Assembly: GCA_040902585.1 (NCBI GenBank)
Contig: JBBDXA010000181.1
Coordinates: forward strand, 1 to 19,451
Source of the DNA: JBBDXA01 sp040902585
Lineage (GTDB): Bacteria > Planctomycetota > Phycisphaerae > Phycisphaerales > Phycisphaeraceae
Length of the DNA stretch: 19,451 nt
Reading direction: 5' to 3'
Both the position numbers and the translations under genes were made by a program. Below are positions 14,101-19,451 of the stretch, piece after piece; position 1 is the stretch's first letter; every line of letters begins with the position of its first letter. The notes beneath the pieces are model-generated. The model was not told the origin of the DNA, did not search any database, and saw only the letters and a list, made by a program, of their open reading frames with translations.

Positions 14101-14974
14101 GCCTCGGGTGGTGGAAGAGTTGAAACGACAATCGCGCCAACTGGCCGAGGCGCTTCAGGTGCGCGGGCTGATGAATGTGCAGTGGGCGATCAAGCGGGCG
14201 CAGGATGGCGGTCACGAGATTTACGTGATCGAGGTCAATCCTCGCGCCAGCCGGACGGTGCCTTTTGTTTCCAAGGCAACGGGCCTGTCGTGGGCGCGTA
14301 TTGCCGCGAAGGTGATGATCCAGGAATCGCTCGCGTCGCTGGGCGTTGAGAATGAAATCACGCCGGCGCACACCTCGGTGAAGGAATCGGTTTTCCCCTT
14401 CAGCAAGTTCCCGGGTGTGGATGTGATCCTCGGGCCGGAGATGCGTTCGACGGGCGAAGTGATGGGCATCGACGCGGACTTTCCGATCGCCTTCGCCAAG
14501 AGTCAGATGGCGGCGGGGACGATCCTTCCCACCAGGGGCAAGGTGTTCATCTCCGTGCGCGACGCGGATAAGAAGTCCATCGTGCCGGTGGCGAAGAAGC
14601 TGTTGGAGATGGGTTTCACGGTCGTGACCACGGGCGGCACGCGCACCATCCTGGAACAGAACGGCGTGGCCACGGAACGCCTGAAGAAGATCAGCGAAGG
14701 CAGGCCCAACTGCATCGACCTGATCAAGAACAAAGAGCTGGCCCTGATCATCAACACGCCGACGCGCAAGGGCATCAACACCGACGAAGGCCGGCTGCGT
14801 TCGACGGCGGTGCGGTTCAACGTGCCGATGGTGACGACCACGACCGGCGCGGCCGCGGCGGTTCTGGCGATCGAAGCGCTGAAGGCGGGCACCTGGGGCG
14901 TTCGCGCGATTCAGGATTATTTTGCCGTGGAGCAGGAGCCGGCCGCCGCCGCGTCAGGCGAGGCTCTCCGGTGA
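11180..14974 (+). CDS. carB: Carbamoyl-phosphate synthase large subunit
   Basis: Makes carbamoyl phosphate from bicarbonate, ATP and glutamine-derived ammonia for pyrimidine and arginine synthesis, with the small subunit CarA (not in this window). Two homologous halves are clear: GSGPIVIGQGCEFDYSG (about 17) and GGGPNRIGQGIEFDYC (about 695). Each has an ATP-grasp domain, and an MGS-like allosteric domain follows from about 1119 (GKVFISVRDADK, TTGGTRTI, TRKGINTDEGRLRS). ATG 11180 has GGAG (11172-11175) 4 nt upstream; ATG 11189 is an alternative. At 1264 aa it is about 190 aa longer than E. coli CarB (1073). The excess includes about 97 residues in the central oligomerisation region (about 430-525), a short insert before 690, and repeat-encoded residues 770-796. 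The gene ends 21 bp inside the convergent PilZ gene. Confidence 0.97.
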   Translation: MTTMPKRTDLKTILIIGSGPIVIGQGCEFDYSGTQACKALREEGYKVVLVNSNPATIMTDPEMADRTYIEPITPEAVTKIIEKEKDGPYHIDALLPTLGGQTALNCACKLFDDGVLTKFGIEMIGANREVIYRAEDRKIFKEIVEGIGLKMPKAATANTMDEAFTVLEMTGLPAIIRPAFTLGGTGGGIAYNREEFEDIVKRGLDASMTHQVLIDQSVLGWKEYELEVMRDHDDNAVIICAIENFDPMGIHTGDSITVAPAQTLTDREYQRMRDASLAIIRAIGVETGGCNIQFAINPKPDTDEGEMVVVEMNPRVSRSSALASKATGFPIAKIAAKLAVGYSMWELPNDITKKTVACFEPTIDYVVTKIPRWTFEKFPEADETLTTQMKSVGEAMSIGRTFKESLQKGLRSMEIKRFGLGLDTQDDWLNSMRMTLAWLKEKHPNALPALQKVAANAAGTTKATELQAVSILYHDPVLYPKLSASAKQQLDVLLESLGAGHGSVFREAANHTSGAEQLVESSWPIEAEKIQRKLNVPSQGRLFFIRYAFKMGWSIEQVYDATMIDPWFLDQIKQLVDFEQVLIGYSKLEEMPRDVLFQAKQMGYSDAQLAGLYLGKISPENILTVRRHRQQQRIATVYKLVDTCAAEFEAATPYYYSTYESPVWQVGREGESGGTPAIFDDEVRVTDKKKIVILGGGPNRIGQGIEFDYCCVQAAFAARELGYEAVMINSNPETVSTDYDTSDLLFFEPLTFEDALNICEKLNGQPFAPRSDEVTKRRSNEVSDSVTSSLRHSVTSSGLLAGVIVQFGGQTPLNLAHALEMAGVPIIGTSVDSIDRAGDRERFRELVKSLGIRQPVNGIAHNVEEAVQIANQIGYPVLVRPSFVLGGRAMETVFDDKQLREYFHIALGASDLADQPILIDKFLSEAIECDVDVIADYGVEGGGKALVCGVMEHIEEAGIHSGDSACAIPPYSLPPRVVEELKRQSRQLAEALQVRGLMNVQWAIKRAQDGGHEIYVIEVNPRASRTVPFVSKATGLSWARIAAKVMIQESLASLGVENEITPAHTSVKESVFPFSKFPGVDVILGPEMRSTGEVMGIDADFPIAFAKSQMAAGTILPTRGKVFISVRDADKKSIVPVAKKLLEMGFTVVTTGGTRTILEQNGVATERLKKISEGRPNCIDLIKNKELALIINTPTRKGINTDEGRLRSTAVRFNVPMVTTTTGAAAAVLAIEALKAGTWGVRAIQDYFAVEQEPAAAASGEALR
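13487..13566. repeat. 80-bp inverted repeat of GAAGTGAC words inside carB
   Basis: Tandem words CGAAGTGA/CGAAGAGA/CGAAGTAA (13487-13524) face their reverse complements TCACTTCG/TCACTCCG (13535-13566). A 34-position alignment of the arms gives 28 matches. It is in frame and adds a Ser/Thr/Arg-rich stretch (SDEVTKRRSNEVSDSVTSS...) between the conserved LNICEKL and GVIVQFGGQTPLNLA segments, which are nearly adjacent in other CarB proteins. Confidence 0.88.
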
Positions 14975-15430
14975 GACGAAGTCGACATCGTACGGATCGT
15001 CGGCCGAGCGAATGACGACCAACTCGCTGAGTTTCAGACCCATCAGCGAAATGAGCGCCGGGTCCACGCAGAACTGGGCACCGATCACGCACACGCCGGC
15101 CGAGAGAGCCCGGCAGTGGCGCACGGTGAAGGCCTGCTGTCCCAGTGTGTGGCGGTCGACCAACATGGCCATGCGCCAAAGCGATCCGGGCGGCAGTGGA
15201 ACCGAGGTGAGAAAGCCCATGCCGGTCATGCTGATGTCGCGAATGCTGACGCGAATCGGATCAACGGTGAGCGCGCTATCGAGCAGCGGGTTGATCAGCG
15301 CCTCGACGCGAACCGTCTTGCGGCTGGCGCGACGTTGGTCGTTTTCGCGTCTGCGTTCATCCTGTTCCGCCCGCGCGATCGAATCCAGAACCGTGTGCGG
15401 TTCAGTCGGGTTGGAGCAGGTTAAACTCAT
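14954..15430 (-). CDS. PilZ-domain protein (predicted c-di-GMP binding)
   Basis: A 158-aa soluble protein with a single PilZ domain. The two ligand motifs are present: R33-x3-R37 in RRASRKTVR and D65-x-S67-x2-G70 in RDISMTGMG. The spacing and following beta-rich sequence are normal, so cyclic-di-GMP binding is expected. The N-terminal 30 residues are charged and probably helical. No output domain is fused, so it would act through a partner. The start is ATG 15430 with GGAG about 10 nt upstream. It is convergent with carB, and the last 7 codons (21 bp) overlap carB's 3' end, so no terminator fits between them. No obvious flagellar or polysaccharide genes are nearby to suggest the target. Confidence 0.85.
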   Translation of the reverse strand: MSLTCSNPTEPHTVLDSIARAEQDERRRENDQRRASRKTVRVEALINPLLDSALTVDPIRVSIRDISMTGMGFLTSVPLPPGSLWRMAMLVDRHTLGQQAFTVRHCRALSAGVCVIGAQFCVDPALISLMGLKLSELVVIRSADDPYDVDFVSPESLA

Positions 15431-15592
15431 ATCGTCGAAACTCCGGGTCGCTCAGAATCGGGTTGGACCCATCGCAGTGCCGCCCGATTGAAGATTCCTG
15501 TTTCAATACATCGGCGAGCGAAGGGAGAGAATCTATTCCAGATCCATCACGCCTTGAAAGATGTGAAAAACAGGCAAACAACCAGGTCCAAT

Positions 15593-15621
15593 AAAAAAAC
15601 CTCCCGGCGATTGCCGGAAGG
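15593..15621 (-). terminator. Rho-independent terminator of the 88-aa lipoprotein gene
   Basis: Read on the minus strand, CCTTCCGGC (15621-15613) pairs with GCCGGGAGG (15608-15600) through one G-T wobble and a 4-nt loop, followed directly by seven T. It lies 30 bp after the lipoprotein stop codon. Confidence 0.9.
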
Positions 15622-15650
15622 CTTGAGTTCAGGTGTTGGATGAGTTGCGA

Positions 15651-15917
15651 TCAGGGAATCGGGATGTAGCTCAGGTGCAGCGGCTGATCGACCAGCCAGA
15701 TGCGATCCCAGTCGTCGTGAATCTGACGGGTGGTGGTGTCGATGGAGCGGGCGATGTTGTTGCATCGCTGCTGATGCGTGTACTGAATCGTTTCCATTTC
15801 GGGCGACATGTCGGCTCGAACGGAATCAGGGGTGATCTGCGAAGAGCAACCGCCCGCCATCAGGCCGATCGCCATCACGAGAACCACGCCGCCACATTTC
15901 AACCAGGTCTTGATCAT
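15651..15917 (-). CDS. Small lipoprotein of unknown function (88 aa)
   Basis: Envelope lipoprotein with no recognised domain. MIKTWLK, a hydrophobic stretch (about 8-20) and lipobox MAGGC (Cys24) form a clear lipoprotein signal. The mature part (64 aa) is mostly polar helix (ETIQYTHQQRCNNIARSIDTT) ending in an aromatic, proline-rich tail (WDRIWLVDQPLHLSYIPIP). ATG 15917 was chosen because AAGGTGG sits a few bases upstream; an upstream in-frame extension to 15956 would run through a hairpin. The gene follows the OmpA-like lipoprotein gene on the same strand with a 119-bp gap. That gap carries an intrinsic-terminator hairpin and a good promoter, so it is probably transcribed on its own. It may work in the same envelope layer as its neighbour, but this is inference from position. 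Confidence 0.75.
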   Translation of the reverse strand: MIKTWLKCGGVVLVMAIGLMAGGCSSQITPDSVRADMSPEMETIQYTHQQRCNNIARSIDTTTRQIHDDWDRIWLVDQPLHLSYIPIP

Positions 15918-15931
15918 ATGGACCACCTTGC

Positions 15932-15978
15932 AAAAAGGACTTGGTGACAACTCCACTTACTGGATTGTCACCAAGTCC
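15932..15978 (-). terminator. Terminator hairpin between the OmpA-like and 88-aa lipoprotein genes
   Basis: GGACTTGGTGACAA (15937-15950) and its exact complement (15965-15978) form a 14-bp perfect stem with a 14-nt loop. Read on the minus strand it is followed by TTTTT (15936-15932), so it should terminate transcription from the OmpA-like gene. It ends only about 15 nt before the next start codon, next to its ribosome binding site. Confidence 0.8.
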
Positions 15979-15992
15979 TGGATGATTGTCAA
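15964..15992 (-). promoter_or_regulatory. Promoter for the 88-aa lipoprotein, overlapping the hairpin
   Basis: On the minus strand, TTGACA (15992-15987, a perfect -35) and GACAAT (15969-15964) are separated by 17 bp. Transcription would start near 15957, inside the loop of the hairpin. Transcripts from this promoter would therefore lack the first arm and escape termination, while read-through from the gene upstream would be stopped. Confidence 0.55.
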
Positions 15993-16036
15993 ACCCAAAA
16001 TGAGCCGATTCGCCCGAATTGGGGTTATTTACGCGA

Positions 16037-16891
16037 TTATTTGAACTGCGCGGGGTCTTCCCCGGCCTTGGCGGGGTTGACGGGGATCGGGGCGACCTCC
16101 GGGCCGCTGGCCACGGGGCCTGCGCCAGCCATCGGGAAGAGGAAGATTTCAACCCGGCGATTGCCTTCTGAACCCTTGGGGCCGTTGGCGACGATTGGCT
16201 GGAACTCACCGCGACCGGCGATCTCAAGCCGCGAGGGCGACACCTGCGACTTGGTGAAAATCTCCTTCACCGCGATGGCGCGGAAGGCACTGAGGCCCCA
16301 GTTATCGCCGAAGCGGCGGACATTGGTCGCGTTGGTCACGGGGACGTTGTCCGTATGCCCTACGATGCGGACGCCGTAGCGTGAGGCGATTTCGCTGTTG
16401 ATGATGCCCGCCAGTTTGACGAGAGCCGACTGGCCGTTGGCGTTGATCTCGGTGGAGCCTAGGGCGAAGGTCAGGTCGCTGCGGAGTTTGACCATGCCTC
16501 GGCGGCTGTCGTATTCCATCAGTTCGGGGTTGTTGGCGGCAAGTTGCATGAGCGCCTGGTCGAGGGCCGCGGGCAGGGGACCGGCCAGTTGAATATCAGC
16601 CGCGCCGCGCAGGCCGTCACGAGCCGCGTCAAGTGCTGCCTGGAGGGCGATGCGATCCGCTTCGAGCTTGGCGATCAGGGCCGCCTGATTCGGATCGGTC
16701 GCCGGGCCGGCCGCGCGAAGGGCATCGATCTCCGCCTGCTTAGAGGCGATCTGTTCCTTCAGGTCGATGATCTGTTCCTGTGACTTGCGTTCTTTGAGCG
16801 CGAGTGAATCGTACTGGCCTTGCGAAATGCAGCCGCCAGCCGTGAGAAGTGCGAGGCCTAATAGGGCCACCTTGGTCGACATCCGTGTCAT
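16037..16891 (-). CDS. OmpA-family peptidoglycan-binding lipoprotein
   Basis: A 284-aa outer-envelope protein that should tie a membrane to the peptidoglycan. MTRMSTK, a hydrophobic stretch and lipobox TAGGC (Cys21) form the lipoprotein signal. Residues about 28-95 are charged and heptad-like (a coiled coil: LKERKSQEQIIDLKEQIASKQAEIDAL). Residues about 135-252 are an OmpA C-terminal domain with GHTDN (Asp181), LSAFRA and the NRRVEIFL motif (Arg245/246). The tail is Pro/Ala-rich. ATG 16891 has AAGGAG 7 nt upstream; the much longer open frame continuing upstream is only the shadow of the opposite amidohydrolase gene. The coiled coil plus OmpA layout resembles YiaD/Pal-like and MotB-like proteins, but there is no TM helix as in MotB. 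Confidence 0.92.
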   Translation of the reverse strand: MTRMSTKVALLGLALLTAGGCISQGQYDSLALKERKSQEQIIDLKEQIASKQAEIDALRAAGPATDPNQAALIAKLEADRIALQAALDAARDGLRGAADIQLAGPLPAALDQALMQLAANNPELMEYDSRRGMVKLRSDLTFALGSTEINANGQSALVKLAGIINSEIASRYGVRIVGHTDNVPVTNATNVRRFGDNWGLSAFRAIAVKEIFTKSQVSPSRLEIAGRGEFQPIVANGPKGSEGNRRVEIFLFPMAGAGPVASGPEVAPIPVNPAKAGEDPAQFK

Positions 16892-16926
16892 AGCGTGCTC
16901 CTTGCGTGTATGGGTTTCCAAACCTG

Positions 16927-16955
16927 TGTATAAGATTACCGTTTCCCCCGGCAAA
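16927..16955 (-). promoter_or_regulatory. Possible promoter of the OmpA-like gene
   Basis: On the minus strand, TTTGCC (16955-16950) and TATACA (16932-16927) are separated by 17 bp. The -10 is good and the -35 weak. The start would be near 16920, giving a leader of about 29 nt with the strong AAGGAG site. Confidence 0.35.
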
Positions 16956-17030
16956 CGCAAGGGGTGAACACCGTTCGGCGTGCAAAGTTTTTGGGCGGGA
17001 GTGTCTGGTGCCACGGCCCAGGTGCGGCTC

Positions 17031-17061
17031 GGGTGCCACGGCTCGACGTGCCGTGGCACCC
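17031..17061. repeat. Palindromic repeat GGGTGCCACGGC upstream of the amidohydrolase
   Basis: GGGTGCCACGGC (17031-17042) and GCCGTGGCACCC (17050-17061) are perfect 12-bp arms around a 7-nt loop. Partial copies sit on both sides: TGGTGCCACGGCCC at 17006-17019 and TGGCACCCAAAG at 17070-17081. Such clustering suggests a dispersed element that inserts near its own copies. Confidence 0.8.
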
Positions 17062-17107
17062 AAAGCGACTGGCACCCAAAGAATCTCATCCGTTCGATCC
17101 GCAATCC

Positions 17108-18373
17108 ATGCCCGATTCTCCCACCATCCTGATCCGTGCCGGCGCGGTACGTGATGCAAGAGGCTTGAACGCCCGGCCCGGCGCGATCGCCCTGCGCGAA
17201 GGGAAAGTCATCGCGGGGGGCGAGCCTTCGCAGGTCCGGCGCGAAGCGGGTGAGCCAGACCGCGTGATCGATCTGCCTGATTCGCTGGTGATGCCTGCAA
17301 TGGTGAACGCCCATGCGCATCTGGACCTGACCGGCATCGGTCCGCAGCCTTACGCGGGTGATTTCATTCAATGGATCGAGAGGGTGATGCGCGAGCGGCC
17401 GACGGATGACGCGGCGATCACGAAGGCAGTGCAGCGCGGGCTGCGGCAGTCGCGCGAAGCAGGCGTGGGTGTGGTCGGTGACATCGCCGGTTCTATCGCC
17501 GCGATTCGCGCCCGGTTTGCCATGGGTTACCAAATGCCGCGCGGCATCAGCTATCTCGAATGTTTCGGTCTCGGCCGCAATGAACCTGTCGCCGCAGATC
17601 AGGCGCGGCGTCGGCGTATGCAACTGATCGATGAACTGGACAGCACCTTTCCCGACGACTGGCCCTTCCTGATCGGGCTGGAAGCGCACGCACCCTACTC
17701 GGCGGGCTTGGCGCTTTACGACGAAGCCTGCGAGCAGGGCTGCGGTCACGCCAGCACCCACCTGGCGGAGACGCTCGCCGAGTTGGAGTTCGTTCGTGAC
17801 GGGACCGGCCCCTTCGCCGAGCTGCTTCGACGCCTGGGCAAGTGGGATGATTCGATTCGCGGCACAGGCTTGTCGCCGGTGCAGCATCTGGCACCGATTC
17901 TCGAGAAGGGGGATTGGGTCATTGCCCATTGCAACTACGTCACCGATGACGACATCGCGACGCTGGCGGCCATGGCGACGGTGGCCGTGACGGTTGCCTA
18001 TTGTCCCGTCGCCAGCGATTACTTCGGGCACCGCAATCATCGTTATCGCCAGATGATTGAAGCGGGCATCAACGTGTGTCTGGGCACGGATTCGATTCTT
18101 TGTCAGCCGGCCGACGAGAAGCAACCCCTGGGCATCCTGCCGCAGATGCGGCATGTGTATCGACGCGACCGAACGGATCCGGATCTGCTCCTGGCGATGG
18201 CGACGGTGCGCGGTCGGCTGCCGTTCAACTATTGGCCGGAAGGGTCATTTGAAAGGGGCATGCGCGGGCAATTCCTTCATGTTCGATTCGATGCGCAGGA
18301 TGACACTGATGCGCTGGTGCAGGTGTTGTTGAATGATGAACCGGCGCTGCCTGTGGCGCTCGACCCCGTTTAG
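17108..18373 (+). CDS. Amidohydrolase family metal-dependent deaminase/hydrolase
   Basis: A 421-aa cytoplasmic enzyme of the amidohydrolase superfamily (cytosine deaminase / atrazine chlorohydrolase-like group). Metal and catalytic positions are visible: HAH (His69, His71) after the PAMVNAH strand, EAHAPYS (His194), THLAET (His218, Glu221), AHCN (His274) and LGTDS (Asp328), in the order expected for mononuclear Zn/Fe aminohydrolases. The N-terminal beta-sandwich (ILIRAGAVRD ... GAIALREGKVIAGG) is also typical. Relatives include S-adenosylhomocysteine/methylthioadenosine deaminases, guanine deaminase and aminofutalosine deaminase; the substrate cannot be chosen here, and no menaquinone or purine genes are nearby. 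ATG 17108 was chosen because the upstream open frame runs through a repeat. No strong ribosome binding site is visible. Confidence 0.85.
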   Translation: MPDSPTILIRAGAVRDARGLNARPGAIALREGKVIAGGEPSQVRREAGEPDRVIDLPDSLVMPAMVNAHAHLDLTGIGPQPYAGDFIQWIERVMRERPTDDAAITKAVQRGLRQSREAGVGVVGDIAGSIAAIRARFAMGYQMPRGISYLECFGLGRNEPVAADQARRRRMQLIDELDSTFPDDWPFLIGLEAHAPYSAGLALYDEACEQGCGHASTHLAETLAELEFVRDGTGPFAELLRRLGKWDDSIRGTGLSPVQHLAPILEKGDWVIAHCNYVTDDDIATLAAMATVAVTVAYCPVASDYFGHRNHRYRQMIEAGINVCLGTDSILCQPADEKQPLGILPQMRHVYRRDRTDPDLLLAMATVRGRLPFNYWPEGSFERGMRGQFLHVRFDAQDDTDALVQVLLNDEPALPVALDPV

Positions 18374-18378
18374 CGGGA

Positions 18379-18415
18379 GGACCGCAGGTCCCCTTCGAGT
18401 GCACCTATCGGTGCA
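18379..18415. repeat. Two small hairpins between the amidohydrolase and dehydrogenase genes
   Basis: GGACC/GGTCC (18379-18383 and 18387-18391, 3-nt loop) and TGCACC/GGTGCA (18400-18405 and 18410-18415, 4-nt loop) lie just after the amidohydrolase stop. No T-tract follows, so they are unlikely to be efficient intrinsic terminators, and read-through into the next gene is possible. Confidence 0.4.
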
Positions 18416-18452
18416 ACCGCTAATCGTGCGGACACATCGCTATCCTGTCCTC

Positions 18453-19373
18453 ATGCAACCCATCCAACACATCGGATACATCGGCCTGGGCATCATGGGC
18501 TCGGCGATGGCGGCTAACCTTATCAAGGCCGGCTTCAAAGTCACCGTCTGGAACCGCACGGCCGGCAAGTGCGATGCTCTCGCCGCACAGGGCGCACAGG
18601 TCGCATCCTCCCCCGAAGACCTCGCCACGCGCGAGCCGGATCTCATCTGCCTCAACGTCAGCGACACGCCTGATGTCGAACACGTGCTCTTCGGCAAACG
18701 CGGCCTCATCGAAGGCGCACGCGCCGGCCTGATCGTCGTCGATCACTCCACCATCAGCCCCGTCGCCACGCAGCAGTTCGCCGCAAAGCTCGCCGATCGT
18801 CAGGTCGTCTTCCTCGATGCCCCTGTCTCGGGCGGCGATGTCGGGGCGCGCAACGGCACGCTCACCATGATGGTCGGCGGGCGCGAAGATGCCTTCACGC
18901 GCTGCCTGCCCGCGTTCGAAGCGATGGCGAAATCGATCACGCATCTGGGACCGGCAGGCATGGGCCAGGTGTGCAAGGCGTGCAATCAGATCGCCGTGGT
19001 TTGCAACCTCATGGGCGTCTGTGAAGCGATGGCGCTGGCCCAGCGCAGCGGGCTGGATGTCGAGAAGATGATCCAGACCATCGGAGCCGGGGCGGCCGGC
19101 TCGTGGCAGCTCGCCAACCTCGGTCCGCGCATCGCCAAGGGCGACTTCAACCCGGGCTTCATGATCGACCTCGTGCTCAAAGACCTCGCCATCGTCGCCA
19201 ACACCGCCCGCGCGAGTTCCCTGCCGCTGCCCGCCACCGCCCTGGCGGAGACGATGTTTCGCGCGGTCAAAGCTGACGCCGGCGGCGACCCGCCACAGGA
19301 TGGCGGCCGGCTTGGCACCCAAGCCATGGCCAAGGCATTCGAGAAGCTGGGCGGCTTCCGCTTTCAAGGGTGA
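18453..19373 (+). CDS. 3-hydroxyisobutyrate dehydrogenase family oxidoreductase
   Basis: A 306-aa NAD(P)-dependent beta-hydroxyacid dehydrogenase. It has an N-terminal Rossmann loop GLGIMG (11-16) followed by WNRT (33-36), the substrate loop DAPVSGG (122-128), the catalytic Lys175 in GMGQVCKACNQ, and KDLAI (Lys243, Asp244) in the C-terminal helical domain. These are the family signatures of HIBADH, tartronate semialdehyde reductase (GarR/GlxR) and succinic-semialdehyde or glyoxylate reductases; the substrate cannot be separated by eye. WNRT after the second strand could favour NADP+, an inference only. ATG 18453 was chosen because family similarity begins within a few residues; the 40 upstream codons cross the intergenic hairpins. 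It may be read together with the amidohydrolase (79-bp gap). Confidence 0.92.
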   Translation: MQPIQHIGYIGLGIMGSAMAANLIKAGFKVTVWNRTAGKCDALAAQGAQVASSPEDLATREPDLICLNVSDTPDVEHVLFGKRGLIEGARAGLIVVDHSTISPVATQQFAAKLADRQVVFLDAPVSGGDVGARNGTLTMMVGGREDAFTRCLPAFEAMAKSITHLGPAGMGQVCKACNQIAVVCNLMGVCEAMALAQRSGLDVEKMIQTIGAGAAGSWQLANLGPRIAKGDFNPGFMIDLVLKDLAIVANTARASSLPLPATALAETMFRAVKADAGGDPPQDGGRLGTQAMAKAFEKLGGFRFQG

Positions 19374-19390
19374 GGCGTCAACGCGGGGAA

Positions 19391-19405
19391 TTTGCCCAGG
19401 GCAAA
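19391..19405. repeat. Small palindrome after the last gene
   Basis: TTTGCCC, a single A and GGGCAAA (19391-19405) lie 18 bp past the dehydrogenase stop. No T-tract follows; it is recorded as structure only. Confidence 0.3.
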
Positions 19406-19451
19406 CGCATCTTAACCCCCGTAACCACAGGAACGTGAGTCCGTCTGCCGA

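Noticed and set aside
16892..18154. N-terminal extension of the OmpA-like gene to about 705 aa
   Set aside because: The extra part is the antisense of the amidohydrolase. A strong AAGGAG and a lipoprotein signal fix the start at 16891.

Overview
The window looks like chromosomal DNA of a GC-rich planctomycete, most likely Phycisphaerae-like. This is inferred from four things seen in the sequence: an H4MPT-linked methylene dehydrogenase (typical of methylotrophs and planctomycetes), many short lipoproteins, long single-gene transcription units, and a dense scatter of short palindromic repeats. There is no phage, transposase, integrase, CRISPR array, rRNA or recognisable tRNA gene.

Layout. 1-558 is non-coding and repeat-rich, with a CCCCGGAC palindrome and an 11-bp-phased GGTAGACA array. 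559-2693 (+) holds a methylene-H4MPT dehydrogenase and a PhoD-like phosphatase lipoprotein. 2832-3044 (+) is a tiny lysine/aspartate-repeat lipoprotein with its own promoter and terminator. 3195-4115 (+) is a HAD (Cof-type) phosphatase. 4116-5386 is the longest stretch without a convincing gene; it contains a promoter-terminator unit that could be a small RNA of about 118 nt. 5387-7339 (-) holds two adjacent, related membrane proteins with TPR-like helices, of unknown function. 7411-14974 (+) holds ileS, a small GNAT-like protein and carB. 14954-16891 (-) holds a PilZ protein, an 88-aa lipoprotein and an OmpA-like lipoprotein. 17108-19373 (+) holds an amidohydrolase and a 3-hydroxyisobutyrate-dehydrogenase-family enzyme.

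How it works together. The core functions are housekeeping: isoleucyl-tRNA charging, carbamoyl phosphate for pyrimidines and arginine, and C1 transfer. Around them sit envelope proteins: four lipoproteins with visible lipoboxes, one of which is an OmpA-like peptidoglycan anchor. A PilZ protein is a possible c-di-GMP sensor. Most genes appear to be transcribed alone or in pairs.

The most unusual feature is not a gene. Short inverted or palindromic repeats occur between genes and also inside reading frames without breaking them: in ileS (a perfect 30-bp palindrome and a perfect 18-bp one), in carB (an 80-bp inverted repeat adding about 27 residues), and at the start of the PhoD-like gene, where one arm encodes the hydrophobic core of the signal peptide. 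A 7-bp tandem repeat also supplies the stop codon of the GNAT-like gene. This resembles the protein-tolerated palindromic elements known from Rickettsia. No defence or mobile gene system was found.
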